DNA of 64,000 bases, from positions 774,162 through 838,161 of the forward strand of contig JAIXQF010000004.1 in NCBI GenBank assembly GCA_027484085.1, in the 5' to 3' direction. Under the pieces are notes generated by a model, which was given only the letters and a program-made list of their open reading frames with translations, was not told the origin of the DNA and did no database searches. The DNA is from Actinomycetales bacterium. GTDB lineage: Bacteria > Actinomycetota > Actinomycetes > S36-B12 > UBA5976. Positions 8,986 to 17,578 of this stretch are shown here, piece by piece. Both the position numbers and the translations under genes were made by a program. The stretch's first letter is position 1. The number at the start of each line of letters is the position of its first letter.

Positions 8986-9321
8986 ATGTCTAAGTTTGCT
9001 TACGTAAGCGTGCTTTTGGGCTGCATTCTGGGTACCGCATGGCTCGAAGTTTTTTTGCGAACCAAGGTTTATCGCAGGGCCATTCGGTTGGTACTTACGA
9101 TTCTGCCGGTACTCGTAGTTTTTTCAGTTTGGGATGCGTACGCGATTGCTCAGGGGCATTGGACATTTGACGATCGATACATAACAGGGATCACCACGAT
9201 TGCCAACATCCCACTTGATGAGATTCTCTTTTTTATCATCATCCCTATTTGTACGATTTTGTCGTTTGAAGCAGTAAGAAGTGCGCGCAATTGGGAAGCC
9301 GGGGATGAGCAAGCGAGATGA
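8986..9321 (+). CDS. crtYc: Lycopene cyclase subunit CrtYc
   Basis: 111 residues with three membrane helices. This is one half of the heterodimeric lycopene cyclase found in Gram-positive bacteria, which closes the ends of lycopene in the membrane. The VVFSVWDAYAIAQGHWTFDDRYITGI and IPLDEILFFIIIP blocks are the conserved cyclase-domain signatures. The frame runs open upstream to 8890, but the ATG at 8986 has an AGGAAGAGG ribosome site 4 nt away and gives the family length. It overlaps crtYd by ATGA. Whether the rings are beta or epsilon cannot be decided from sequence. Confidence 0.9.
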   Translation: MSKFAYVSVLLGCILGTAWLEVFLRTKVYRRAIRLVLTILPVLVVFSVWDAYAIAQGHWTFDDRYITGITTIANIPLDEILFFIIIPICTILSFEAVRSARNWEAGDEQAR

Positions 9322-9716
9322 CTTATACCGAGCTGACATTAATCGGAGTAGCGATCGTCATTGCACTGGATTTTTTGGTCTTTAAAACAAAGATTTTGAC
9401 GCGAAGAGTGTTCTGGGTTTCATACTCCATAGTGATTTTCTTTCAATTAGTAACCAATGGAATCCTGACTGGATTTGGAATTGTTGAGTACTCAGGCGAC
9501 GCAATCATTGGATCAAGCACTCCGAAGGATGCGCCACCGACATTTCTGGGCGACGGCCGCATAGTGTTTGCCCCAATTGAAGATTTACTTTTTGGGTTTT
9601 GCCTGGTCGTTCTCACGTTGATTATTTGGGTTTGGCTCGGGCGAAACGGGGTTCAACGTGACCCAAAGTCTGGGCCGCCACGAAAGATTGTCGAGCGATT
9701 CCTGGGAATTAAGTAG
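9318..9716 (+). CDS. crtYd: Lycopene cyclase subunit CrtYd
   Basis: 132 residues with three membrane helices, paired with CrtYc and translationally coupled through a 4-bp ATGA overlap. The VSYSIVIFFQLVTNGILTG segment and VFAPIEDLLFGFCLV block are the second-subunit cyclase signatures, with the acidic PIEDLLF motif thought to be catalytic. Together CrtYc and CrtYd would turn CrtI-made lycopene into gamma- or beta-carotene. The gene ends 8 bp inside the convergent crtB. Confidence 0.9.
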   Translation: MTYTELTLIGVAIVIALDFLVFKTKILTRRVFWVSYSIVIFFQLVTNGILTGFGIVEYSGDAIIGSSTPKDAPPTFLGDGRIVFAPIEDLLFGFCLVVLTLIIWVWLGRNGVQRDPKSGPPRKIVERFLGIK

Positions 9717-10665
9717 TTCGTTTCCAGACTTTTCGCGCTTTCAGATATGCAGGTATCGCCACGGCAAGCCGGCGTCGTAACGAGACAGTCGCTCGCTTAG
9801 TGAAAACTTCGAAATCTATTTCTTCAACCGCATCAACAATTCCACAGTAAAGAATTCGCGCCGTCTCAATGCACGGTTGGGCAGCTTCCCCAAGCATGGC
9901 AATTCCGGCTCGGGAAGATTCTTCAAGTTCGCGAACTCTGGAAATTTGAAACTTCAAAGCGGACTTGATTTCTGGGGTAGCAATTCGCCTTTCAAGATCA
10001 GCGCGCGTTACACCAAAATTAGCCAACTCCTGAAGTGGAAGATAGACGCGACCTCGTTCCAAGTCTTCGCCTACATCGCGAATAAAGTTTGCCAGTTGAA
10101 ATGCCACACCCAATTCAGTCGCATGCTTGTAGGCATCAGGGCTGGTTGGCTCCAAAATCGGAACCATTTGAAGGCCAATTACTGCTGCTGAGCCGTAAAC
10201 ATATTCGTAGAGGTCTTCGTACGTTTCATATTGCGTAACAGTTAAGTCCATCGTCATTGAGTGCAGAAATGCCTCAAAGTGCTCGCGTGGAATATTCCAA
10301 CGTCTTACGGTGTCCAGAACTGCCAGACACACGGGATCATTTGTCTGCCCCGATTCAAATTTTGCTAGAAACCCATCTCCCCAAACTTTGAGTTGTTCAG
10401 CCTTTTGAGAATCAGTAAGCGTCGAAGCTAAGTCATCAACAATCTCATCGGCATAACGAGCAAATCCATAAAGTGCGTGTACGTAGGGACGCTTTGCTGG
10501 TGGCAATAAAAGAGTTGCCAGGTAGTAAGTTTTTCCATGTTCGGCATTTAGCTGGCGACATAATTCGTAAGATGCTCGCAATTCAGGGTCAAATATTCCT
10601 GCTGCATCGAGATCATGTTTAGACACAAACGTAACTATATGCAACCCATCGTCGATCTCACTCAT
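9709..10665 (-). CDS. crtB: Phytoene synthase
   Basis: About 318 residues of a squalene/phytoene synthase that joins two geranylgeranyl diphosphates head to head. Both Asp-rich motifs are present: DEIVDD (73-78) and NFIRDVGEDLERGRVYLP. LYGFARYADEIVD and the YVYGSAAVIGLQM block are typical of CrtB rather than HpnC or HpnD. The frame opens with a TTG at 10668 directly before the ATG at 10665; I take the ATG. The 3' end overlaps crtYd by 8 bp. Confidence 0.93.
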   Translation of the reverse strand: MSEIDDGLHIVTFVSKHDLDAAGIFDPELRASYELCRQLNAEHGKTYYLATLLLPPAKRPYVHALYGFARYADEIVDDLASTLTDSQKAEQLKVWGDGFLAKFESGQTNDPVCLAVLDTVRRWNIPREHFEAFLHSMTMDLTVTQYETYEDLYEYVYGSAAVIGLQMVPILEPTSPDAYKHATELGVAFQLANFIRDVGEDLERGRVYLPLQELANFGVTRADLERRIATPEIKSALKFQISRVRELEESSRAGIAMLGEAAQPCIETARILYCGIVDAVEEIDFEVFTKRATVSLRRRLAVAIPAYLKARKVWKRTT

Positions 10666-10757
10666 CAACCCTTGGTTTGCCTAAAATTCGAAAAATCTAC
10701 TCGTGGCGCGTAGGGTTACTTGGGCACATGGCGTGTTAATTGTTGGTTAGGAATAAT

Positions 10758-11201
10758 GTGGCTGCTCCAAACCCTGGCCTTTTGGCTGCAATGCTAAAGA
10801 CTCAGAGATTAAATGGCGTCGTTCGCTGGAAAGTTAACTTCACCGAATCAAGTTTTCGGGGCGAAGCCAACTTAGCCACCTGGAACGGAATGTGGCTAGA
10901 AACTTCGGCAGTTAGATCTATCCAAGATTTTGTAGATGTTGCAGCTAACCAGACTTCTAATTCGCACTTGATTGGAGCCACGATAGCGGAGTTGATTGAG
11001 ACTCTGTTTCCAAACGATATTGCAGAAAACAAAATCTGCATTGCTTGGTCTGGCTGGCAGGATCTTGTTAAGTCTTCACCTGAATCTGCACTTGAGATCG
11101 CCGAAGCATTCGACCAAATTTGCCAGGAGCGTCTGGCAGTTGTTTTAGTTTGTGATTCATCAGGCGCTTTTCCTGGAATATCCGAACTTTCCCAGGGGTA
11201 G
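10758..11201 (+). CDS. Unrecognised 147-residue protein in the carotenoid/mannan cluster
   Basis: I do not recognise this family. The start is probably the GTG at 10758, with a TTAGGA ribosome site about 6 nt upstream; the frame extends to a TTG at 10740. The product is soluble with mixed character: an N-terminal helix (LLAAMLKTQRL), a Trp-containing strand region (VVRWKVNF, ATWNGMWLE), then alternating helices and a buried strand (RLAVVLVCDSSG). No signal peptide, membrane segment or metal motif is visible. It runs against its neighbours crtB and mptA and converges with mptA 7 bp before that gene's stop. Mycobacteria have Rv2175c at the same place and orientation, but I see no clear sequence likeness. 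Confidence 0.6.
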   Translation: MAAPNPGLLAAMLKTQRLNGVVRWKVNFTESSFRGEANLATWNGMWLETSAVRSIQDFVDVAANQTSNSHLIGATIAELIETLFPNDIAENKICIAWSGWQDLVKSSPESALEIAEAFDQICQERLAVVLVCDSSGAFPGISELSQG

Positions 11202-11208
11202 AAAATGC

Positions 11209-12744
11209 TTAGGCTAGCTCGCGTTCCTTGGCTGATTCAATTTCAGTTGGAGTAGTAGGCAGCATGTCTTGCTCGGCGCTGTCACCCAATATCAGGGAGC
11301 GTTCAGCGGTAGAGGCGAGCATTACTAAGCCAAGCGTGATGCCAGCCAAGATCATGGCAATGCCATCACTTAGCTCTAGAAACGTATCTGCAGTTGCACT
11401 GGAGTTTGCAATGCCATGAATAGTGAAAGCTGCTATTACTAAAACCATAATTCGAATCTGTTTATGACTTAGTCCAGTTACGGCCAGCAGCGGGATTGAC
11501 CAAAGTAGGTACCAAGGTTGCACTACAGGTCCGAATGCAACGAGTGCGGCAAAGGATAGGGCAACTCCACGAGTGGCGCTCCTGCCTTGTGGTCGGATTA
11601 CGAGCAACACCAGGACAATCGACAACAGAACCGAACCCAGTAAACGTGTGATGCTAACCGAGGCATCAACAACATTCCCAAAACCAAGTAATCGAATTGG
11701 TTCACCAATCAGCAGCCCAAGTGCCGTTGTAGGTGACAACCAGCTTTTCACTGTGCCTGGGGTAGATAGCGAACCAATCCAACCAAATGGTCCCGTTTGA
11801 GCTACTGCGGATGTTATGAAAAGAGTAGATAGTGCAATGGCTCCAGAAATTGCGCTGTACTTCATGCGCCGCATCAAGCTAGCGCCACTTCCGGCCGCGA
11901 TGAGAGCTAGGAACGGAAGCAACACAATTGCAACTGGCTTTATGCCAAGTGCAAGCGTGGCAACAACTACACCGGAAACAAAATGACCGCGAAGCCCCAA
12001 AGCCATCGAAATACAAACTAAGCCAACCATTAGGGCATCGTTATGCGATCCAGCTACAAAGTGCATAAGTACTAGCGGGTTCATGACGCCAATCCAGGCA
12101 GCGGAAACTGGATTTACTCCATGAGACTTAGCTAGGTATGGAATACTCCAACAAATCAATAAGACTCCAATAACCGAAGTCAATCTAAACAAGTAAGAAC
12201 CTGCGAGGGAAGAATCCTGGCTAATTGCCGCAACTGCCTTCTCGATCAAAAGAAAGACCGGACCATATGGTGTTGGAGAATCGCCCCAGAGCGGATCTAC
12301 ACCACTTTGAAACCAGCCAGGCACAACAGCTACACCGGACTCATAAGGGTTTTTTCCGGCAAGCTGTAATTTTCCTTGCATGAAGTAGGAATAGACGTCG
12401 CGGCTAAACAGCGGTGGCGCAGCCAGCAACGGTAAGGCCCAGGCTAGAAGCGAGAAATATATCGTTTCAATGCGCAAAATTTTTCCGTGCAATGCGTCGA
12501 TTCCAACGATTAGCCAAGCTTGGAGAATTAACGCAGCTCCCACAACAACAAACGAACGAGTTAGGGCGAGCCCAATTGTTTCGGTTTGAACGAAGTTGAT
12601 CAGATTCCACTGCAAAATGTCTGCAGATAGCGGAAACCAGCCAACACCTAGCGCGCCAACTGCAATAAACAAAGAGCCGAGAAAACCTGGTAACGCATAA
12701 AGACCAAACCATCCAGGATCTGGGGATACACGAAGTTTTGGCAC
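11209..12744 (-). CDS. mptA: Alpha-(1->6)-mannopyranosyltransferase, MptA/MptB family (GT-C)
   Basis: 511 residues with about 13 membrane helices. The conserved LFSRDVYSYFMQGKL loop carries the Arg-Asp expected at the GT-C catalytic site, followed by NPYESG and SPTPYGPVFLLIE, all typical of MptA/MptB. These enzymes extend the alpha-1,6-mannan backbone of lipomannan outside the membrane from polyprenyl-phospho-mannose. It lies 18 bp after crtI on the same strand, and the GTG start is preceded by its own TATTCT box. In mycobacteria mptA is next to idsA2 and pknL; here carotenoid genes stand between them. Confidence 0.87.
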   Translation of the reverse strand: MPKLRVSPDPGWFGLYALPGFLGSLFIAVGALGVGWFPLSADILQWNLINFVQTETIGLALTRSFVVVGAALILQAWLIVGIDALHGKILRIETIYFSLLAWALPLLAAPPLFSRDVYSYFMQGKLQLAGKNPYESGVAVVPGWFQSGVDPLWGDSPTPYGPVFLLIEKAVAAISQDSSLAGSYLFRLTSVIGVLLICWSIPYLAKSHGVNPVSAAWIGVMNPLVLMHFVAGSHNDALMVGLVCISMALGLRGHFVSGVVVATLALGIKPVAIVLLPFLALIAAGSGASLMRRMKYSAISGAIALSTLFITSAVAQTGPFGWIGSLSTPGTVKSWLSPTTALGLLIGEPIRLLGFGNVVDASVSITRLLGSVLLSIVLVLLVIRPQGRSATRGVALSFAALVAFGPVVQPWYLLWSIPLLAVTGLSHKQIRIMVLVIAAFTIHGIANSSATADTFLELSDGIAMILAGITLGLVMLASTAERSLILGDSAEQDMLPTTPTEIESAKERELA

Positions 12745-12750
12745 TACTTC

Positions 12751-12756
12751 AGAATA
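12751..12756 (-). promoter_or_regulatory. Leaderless-type -10 box of mptA inside the crtI-mptA gap
   Basis: TATTCT on the minus strand, 6 nt before the GTG at 12744 and a few bases after the crtI stop codon. It could let mptA be expressed apart from crtE-crtI. Confidence 0.4.
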
Positions 12757-12762
12757 CGCGCC

Positions 12763-14295
12763 TTAACGTCGAGCCCGTGATACATAAGACTTGTCTGGTC
12801 CAGTAATGCGCTCAGCCGCAAGACGTCCAGAAACTAGGACCATTGGAACGCCGACACCAGGTTGGGTGCCGGATCCGGTGAATACAACATTTTCACCAAA
12901 CATGTTGCCAGGACGGAACGGCCCAGTTTGCAGAAACGAATGAGCCGCCGCAAACGGTGCGCCTCGTTCCATGCCACGATCTGACCAATCTTGCGGTGTT
13001 GTTATGTGTTCAACTTCAATGGCATCACCAAACCCGGTGTAGCCACGAGCCTGCAGAGTTTCAATTGCGTGATCACGATATGCCGGCGCTTGCTGTTTCC
13101 AGTCAATGTCTGCATCGAGGTTAGGGGTAGGGAATAGGACGTAATAGACCTGCTTTCCGTCAGGAGCTAATCCGGGATCACTAAACGTTGGATTGGTTAC
13201 CAAGACGCTTGGATCAGACATCAATTGCTTTTTGTCAATCAATTCCTCAAAGACGCCGGCCCAACTATGGCCAAAGTGAATGTTGTGATGCGCAATGTGG
13301 TCGTACTTTGCTGATGAGCCAGCAAGTAGCAAGTAGCAAGACGGTGAGTACTTAAGGCGCTTAACACTCCATGGCTCTTTGCCGAGCAAATCGCGGTAAG
13401 CAACTGGTAGATCAGGGTTCAAAACAACAACGTCTGCAGCGTAGAACTCACCGTTGCTGGTTTCTACTCCAGTTGCACGGTTACCATTCATTCGAACTTT
13501 GGATACTTCTGTGTCGTACTTGAACTTCACACCGTGCTTCGCTGCCGCATTTGCCATTGCAACAGGAAGGGCATGCATGCCGCCCTTAGGTGCAAAAACT
13601 CCAGCAACGGAATCCATGTAGGCAATTACGGCATAAATTGCTAAGGCGTCATAAGGAGATAAACCGGCGTACATAGATTGGAATGAAAACACTCGCTGAG
13701 TTCGGTCATCCTTTAGGTACTGTCCAACTTTTGGAGCAAGTTTTCTAAAGCCGCCAAGCTTTATTAGTCGAACCAGGTCCATGGACAAAAGATCCAATGG
13801 AGAGTCGATGTTGCGATCAATAAAATTTTTCATTTCGTACTTGTAGAGATCAGTTACAAAATCTACGTACTTCAAGTAGCCATCAGCTTCGCTGGCGCCA
13901 ATTACCTTCTCAATTTCGGCAGCCATAGCTGCGGTGTCTGAATGCACATCTAAAACACTGCCGTCTTGATAAAACGCTCGGTACAGCGGAGCGACAGGTT
14001 CTAGCGTGAGCCAGTCATTCATGTCTTCGCCAAGGCAATCAAAGGCATCAGCAATCAAATCTGGCATAGTCAAAACGGTTGGACCAGTATCAAATTCAAA
14101 GCCCCGATCGCTGATACGACCAGCCCTTCCGCCAGGGATGCTTTCACGCTCAATAACAGTGACATTGCGTCCTGCGCCAGCGAGGCGCATGGCAGCAGAT
14201 AATCCGGCTAGCCCAGCGCCAACAATTACGACATCATCAGTTTTACCCGTAACGGTTCGGGGAGACCCTGGAATCCATCGCGAAAAGTTGCTCAT
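12763..14295 (-). CDS. crtI: Phytoene desaturase
   Basis: 510 residues of an FAD-dependent CrtI-type desaturase/isomerase that turns phytoene into lycopene at the membrane. The N-terminal dinucleotide fold reads VVIVGAGLAGLSAAMRLAGAG followed by ERESIPGGRAG and DTGPTVLTMP. The C-terminus carries FTGSGTQPGVGVPMVLVSGRL, the CrtI signature. Start is ATG at 14295, just 2 bp after the crtE stop codon, so the two are almost certainly co-transcribed. Length and motifs suit a four-step desaturase, but the number of steps is not readable from sequence. Confidence 0.93.
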   Translation of the reverse strand: MSNFSRWIPGSPRTVTGKTDDVVIVGAGLAGLSAAMRLAGAGRNVTVIERESIPGGRAGRISDRGFEFDTGPTVLTMPDLIADAFDCLGEDMNDWLTLEPVAPLYRAFYQDGSVLDVHSDTAAMAAEIEKVIGASEADGYLKYVDFVTDLYKYEMKNFIDRNIDSPLDLLSMDLVRLIKLGGFRKLAPKVGQYLKDDRTQRVFSFQSMYAGLSPYDALAIYAVIAYMDSVAGVFAPKGGMHALPVAMANAAAKHGVKFKYDTEVSKVRMNGNRATGVETSNGEFYAADVVVLNPDLPVAYRDLLGKEPWSVKRLKYSPSCYLLLAGSSAKYDHIAHHNIHFGHSWAGVFEELIDKKQLMSDPSVLVTNPTFSDPGLAPDGKQVYYVLFPTPNLDADIDWKQQAPAYRDHAIETLQARGYTGFGDAIEVEHITTPQDWSDRGMERGAPFAAAHSFLQTGPFRPGNMFGENVVFTGSGTQPGVGVPMVLVSGRLAAERITGPDKSYVSRARR

Positions 14296-14297
14296 GT

Positions 14298-15365
14298 TTA
14301 TGCCGATCTTTTGGTAGCGAGAATTGCTAGCTCAGTTAACGCAACCTTGGCTTCAGGATTTTCCGAAAGTGCATCGAGTGATGCCAAAGAAGTTTCGAGA
14401 TGGCTTGCTATTTGATTCTCTACGAAATCCTGGGCTCCGCAACTTGTGAGTAAATCTTGAAGTTGGGAAATCAACTGACTGGTTAGTGACGGGTTACCCA
14501 GATTCTCGAGCAGAAAAGTCTTTTCTGCCTCAGTTGCATTCGAAGTTGCAAATGCGATCAGCATAGTTTGCTTGCCCTCGCGTAAATCGTCACCAGCAGG
14601 TTTTCCAGTGATCGAACTGTCGCCAAAAACACCAAGCAAATCATCACGGAGTTGGAATGCTGCGCCAAGAGCTAAGCCGTATTGGCTCAAAACTTCAATA
14701 AGTTCAGTGGAGGCACCTGCAAGTGCAGCGCCCAAGTGCAGCGGGCGCTCAATGGTGTACTTCGCACTCTTGAATCTAATTACCGTTTCAGCCCGCGCGA
14801 TATCTATGTCACCACGAACCTGTTCCAAAAGGTCGAGGTATTGTCCGCACATTAATTCCGTGCGCATAACGTCATAAACTCCTTTGGCACGAAGTAGTTG
14901 GTCGTTCGAAAGCCCACTGGTGAGCAACATTTCATCAGCCCAAGACAAGGCCAAGTCACCAACCAAAATGGCAGCACCTTCTCCAAAAAGTTTTGCAGAG
15001 CCGTTCCAGTTATTAGTTAGGTGAGTTGTCTCGAACTGTTTATGAACGGCGGGCTTACCTCTTCGAGTGTCACTTGCGTCCATGACGTCGTCGTGGATCA
15101 GGGCGCAGGCTTGCAAGAACTCTAAACTCGCACAGGCGCGCATTACGGCATCGGAATCTTCTCCACCTGCTGCTTTAAAACCCCAATACGCAAAGGCTGG
15201 ACGCAACCTCTTGCCTCCTGCCAACAAGCCTTCAAGTGATTCAATTAGAGGCAAGGTATCGGGGGAGGCACTTTGCATTAGTGGCTTGCGGTCAGATACA
15301 AAAGAATCGAGATTGGACTGAATGCTTGCTCTTAGCCCATTTGCGTCTAACGGATTAAATTCCAC
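14298..15365 (-). CDS. crtE: Geranylgeranyl diphosphate synthase (IdsA/CrtE type)
   Basis: 355 residues of a trans-prenyl diphosphate synthase. The first Asp-rich motif is DDVMD (92-96) in ALIHDDVMDASDTRRG, GKRLRP (51-56) binds the diphosphate, and the second motif is QLRDDLLGVFGD. It would extend isopentenyl diphosphate to C20 for CrtB. In mycobacteria the equivalent position beside mptA holds idsA2, so this could be the ancestral IdsA2 that also serves polyprenyl carriers. GTG start, 6 nt after a TAGCCT box; first gene of crtE-crtI-mptA. Confidence 0.9.
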   Translation of the reverse strand: MEFNPLDANGLRASIQSNLDSFVSDRKPLMQSASPDTLPLIESLEGLLAGGKRLRPAFAYWGFKAAGGEDSDAVMRACASLEFLQACALIHDDVMDASDTRRGKPAVHKQFETTHLTNNWNGSAKLFGEGAAILVGDLALSWADEMLLTSGLSNDQLLRAKGVYDVMRTELMCGQYLDLLEQVRGDIDIARAETVIRFKSAKYTIERPLHLGAALAGASTELIEVLSQYGLALGAAFQLRDDLLGVFGDSSITGKPAGDDLREGKQTMLIAFATSNATEAEKTFLLENLGNPSLTSQLISQLQDLLTSCGAQDFVENQIASHLETSLASLDALSENPEAKVALTELAILATKRSA

Positions 15366-15371
15366 TAGTTC

Positions 15372-15377
15372 AGGCTA
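15372..15377 (-). promoter_or_regulatory. Leaderless-type -10 box of crtE-crtI-mptA
   Basis: TAGCCT on the minus strand, 6 nt before the GTG at 15365. Confidence 0.45.
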
Positions 15378-15426
15378 TTGGTTGGGTGCGTATCTTGCAC
15401 TTTTGGTCGGGTAGAACAATAGGGAT

Positions 15427-16068
15427 ATGTCGTTTGAAGAATATCTAGGTCATTGGGCACGACTGCATGGCACGCCACTTCCACAAGGCCTGGTTCGAGT
15501 TTGGCTCCGAATAGCTTTTGTAGTTTCAACGCCATTTACTCGATTAAACCCAAATGCAATAACTGGGTTTGGACTCCTGCTGATGTTGGCAGCAATCTAT
15601 TTTGCGGGATCAGTTAATGGTAATTATTTTGTAGCGAGTGGCTTGGTGCTTTCCGTTGGCATCGTCGATAGCCTCGATGGCATAGTCGCGGTTAGAACTT
15701 CAAAAATCAGTTCATGGGGCGCATTTCTCGATTCTGTAGTGGATCGATTCATCGACGTTGGAGTTGGAATTCTACTTATCGCACTTGGAGCTTCTATTGA
15801 GCTTGCCGTCATCGCATTTGCGATTGCTTTCGTGCATGAATACATGAGAGCAAAGGCAAGTGGAATCGGACTGCGTGAAGTTGGAGTTATCACTCCGGCT
15901 GAAAAGCCGACACGGATTGCAATTGGCGTAATGTTCCTGGTTGCCTGCGGGGTTTTTCCGGAGAAAGCGGCCCAACTGGCAAACATCGCTGTTCTGGTTT
16001 GGGTGACTCTAGGTGTGTTTAGCTTCGCGATCTTGATGCGCACGTTTAGAAAAACTCTAAAGTCCTAG
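15427..16068 (+). CDS. CDP-alcohol phosphatidyltransferase family protein
   Basis: 213 residues with about six membrane helices. These enzymes exchange the CMP of CDP-diacylglycerol for an alcohol. The catalytic motif is present but altered: after the conserved DG comes IVAVR, so Val takes the place of the usual Arg after Ala and Arg moves one step on; the later G-AFLD-SVVD acids are intact. The C-terminal ITPAEKPTRIAIG block resembles archaetidylinositol/PIP-synthase-like members. The substrate cannot be assigned; a PI-related role would suit the PIM genes nearby. It is divergent from crtE and convergent with the crtD-like gene. Confidence 0.75.
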   Translation: MSFEEYLGHWARLHGTPLPQGLVRVWLRIAFVVSTPFTRLNPNAITGFGLLLMLAAIYFAGSVNGNYFVASGLVLSVGIVDSLDGIVAVRTSKISSWGAFLDSVVDRFIDVGVGILLIALGASIELAVIAFAIAFVHEYMRAKASGIGLREVGVITPAEKPTRIAIGVMFLVACGVFPEKAAQLANIAVLVWVTLGVFSFAILMRTFRKTLKS

Positions 16069-16077
16069 AGAGCTTCC

Positions 16078-17574
16078 TTAAGCGCGACCGATGTGGTTTG
16101 CCACGATTTCAGCCGACATTCCCACAAGCGGTAACCCGCCTCCAGGATGTGATGATCCACCAACGAGGTACAAATTCGGGATCTTCGTGACGTTCTCTGG
16201 TCTAAGGAATGCCGAGCGCATGCCATTACTGGAAGTTCCATATATTGAGCCGCCTGGCGCCAAAGTATTTCGCTCTAACTCATCGGGCGTAATGGCGCGC
16301 TGCAATGCGATGCGGCCTTCGGTTTTCAAGCCTAGCTTTTGAAGAGCCGACAGAATTTGCTCGGTATACGAATCTTTAAGTTCAGGGTCTGACCAGTTAA
16401 CGCCGTTATCTGGATCGTGGCGTGGCGCATTGATCAACATGAACCAAGACTCGTTACCTTCCGGCGCCATTTTGGCATCGTTAGGGGAGCAAATGTAGAT
16501 GGTGGGATCTGCAACTGGCGTAACTTTCTTACCGATACCGAAAATCGAATCAAACTCATCGTCGTAGTTTTCTGGAAAAAATACATTGTGATGCTCGAAG
16601 TCTTCAGTCTTACCGGTCATTGCCTGCAAGATTACAAAACCGGATAGTGACGGAGTTGCCTTTGCAAGTGATTTTTTAGCCGACTTTGTACGCTCCTGTG
16701 CAACAGGACTTAGTAGATGTTGATACACATTTGAGGCATCTGAATTGGCCACGACTATATCCGCCGCAATAAATCTTCCGTCTTCTAGAGTTACGCCCGA
16801 AACGTTAGGTTCAGTTGCAATATTCACCACCGTGCACCCAAATTCAAATTGCACTCCAATGGAGTACGCACGTTCATAAAGTGCCCTGCCGAGCTCACGG
16901 AGTCCACCATTGACGTGATACGCACCAAACATTTGCTCAATGTAAGGAACGGTCGCAAGCGCTGCTGGAGCTTGACGCGGATCAGACCCGGTGTAGGTGG
17001 CGTAGCGGTCTACGAGCGTTACTAATCGGGGATCAGAAAGATAGTGACTTGCTAAGTCTCGTAATGATTTAGTTGGCGCAATTGTTCGGATGTCATTTAC
17101 ACGCCAAGACAATGCAAGCAGACTGCGTAAACCATGCAGCTCTGATTCTAAGAAAGGCTTTCGGGTGACAGACCACATTTGCGCCGCGCGACGCATAAAG
17201 TTTCGCCATTGATCGGCACTTGTACCACCTAAAGAATCGCCTATGGCTTCGGCACAACGACCAATGCCGGTTCCTGGCATCTTTAACACTGTGCCATCAG
17301 CAAATTGGTACCTAAACGCAGTCTCCAAGTCGACAATGTCAATTGAATCTTCGAGTGCGGCCCCAGTCTTCAAGAACAAGTCGCGATAGACGGCTGGCAA
17401 AGTCAACAAACTTGGCCCGGTATCAAATTTGTATTCAGCATGTTCGGCGTATCCGAGTTTGCCACCCCAAGTTTCGTTATGTTCCAGAACTCTTACGGCG
17501 TGACCCTTACTTGCAAGTCTGGCGGCGCAGGCCATGCCACCCATGCCAGCGCCGATAACAATAATGTTTGCCAC
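16078..17574 (-). CDS. CrtI-family carotenoid desaturase/oxidase (CrtD-like)
   Basis: 498 residues of an FAD-dependent CrtI relative, distinct from the phytoene desaturase at 12.8 kb. It has IVIGAGMGGMACAARLASKG at the N-terminus, WGGKLG, DTGPSLLTLP, and a C-terminal GGSSHPGGGLPLVGMSAE. It is the last gene of crtA-cruF-cruG-crtD, 4 bp after the glycosyltransferase. Beside a CruF-like hydratase, the best guess is a 3,4-desaturase of the open carotenoid end (CrtD). CrtP-like oxidase activity, as in staphyloxanthin synthesis, is the main alternative. Confidence 0.8.
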   Translation of the reverse strand: MANIIVIGAGMGGMACAARLASKGHAVRVLEHNETWGGKLGYAEHAEYKFDTGPSLLTLPAVYRDLFLKTGAALEDSIDIVDLETAFRYQFADGTVLKMPGTGIGRCAEAIGDSLGGTSADQWRNFMRRAAQMWSVTRKPFLESELHGLRSLLALSWRVNDIRTIAPTKSLRDLASHYLSDPRLVTLVDRYATYTGSDPRQAPAALATVPYIEQMFGAYHVNGGLRELGRALYERAYSIGVQFEFGCTVVNIATEPNVSGVTLEDGRFIAADIVVANSDASNVYQHLLSPVAQERTKSAKKSLAKATPSLSGFVILQAMTGKTEDFEHHNVFFPENYDDEFDSIFGIGKKVTPVADPTIYICSPNDAKMAPEGNESWFMLINAPRHDPDNGVNWSDPELKDSYTEQILSALQKLGLKTEGRIALQRAITPDELERNTLAPGGSIYGTSSNGMRSAFLRPENVTKIPNLYLVGGSSHPGGGLPLVGMSAEIVANHIGRA

Positions 17575-17578
17575 AGCC

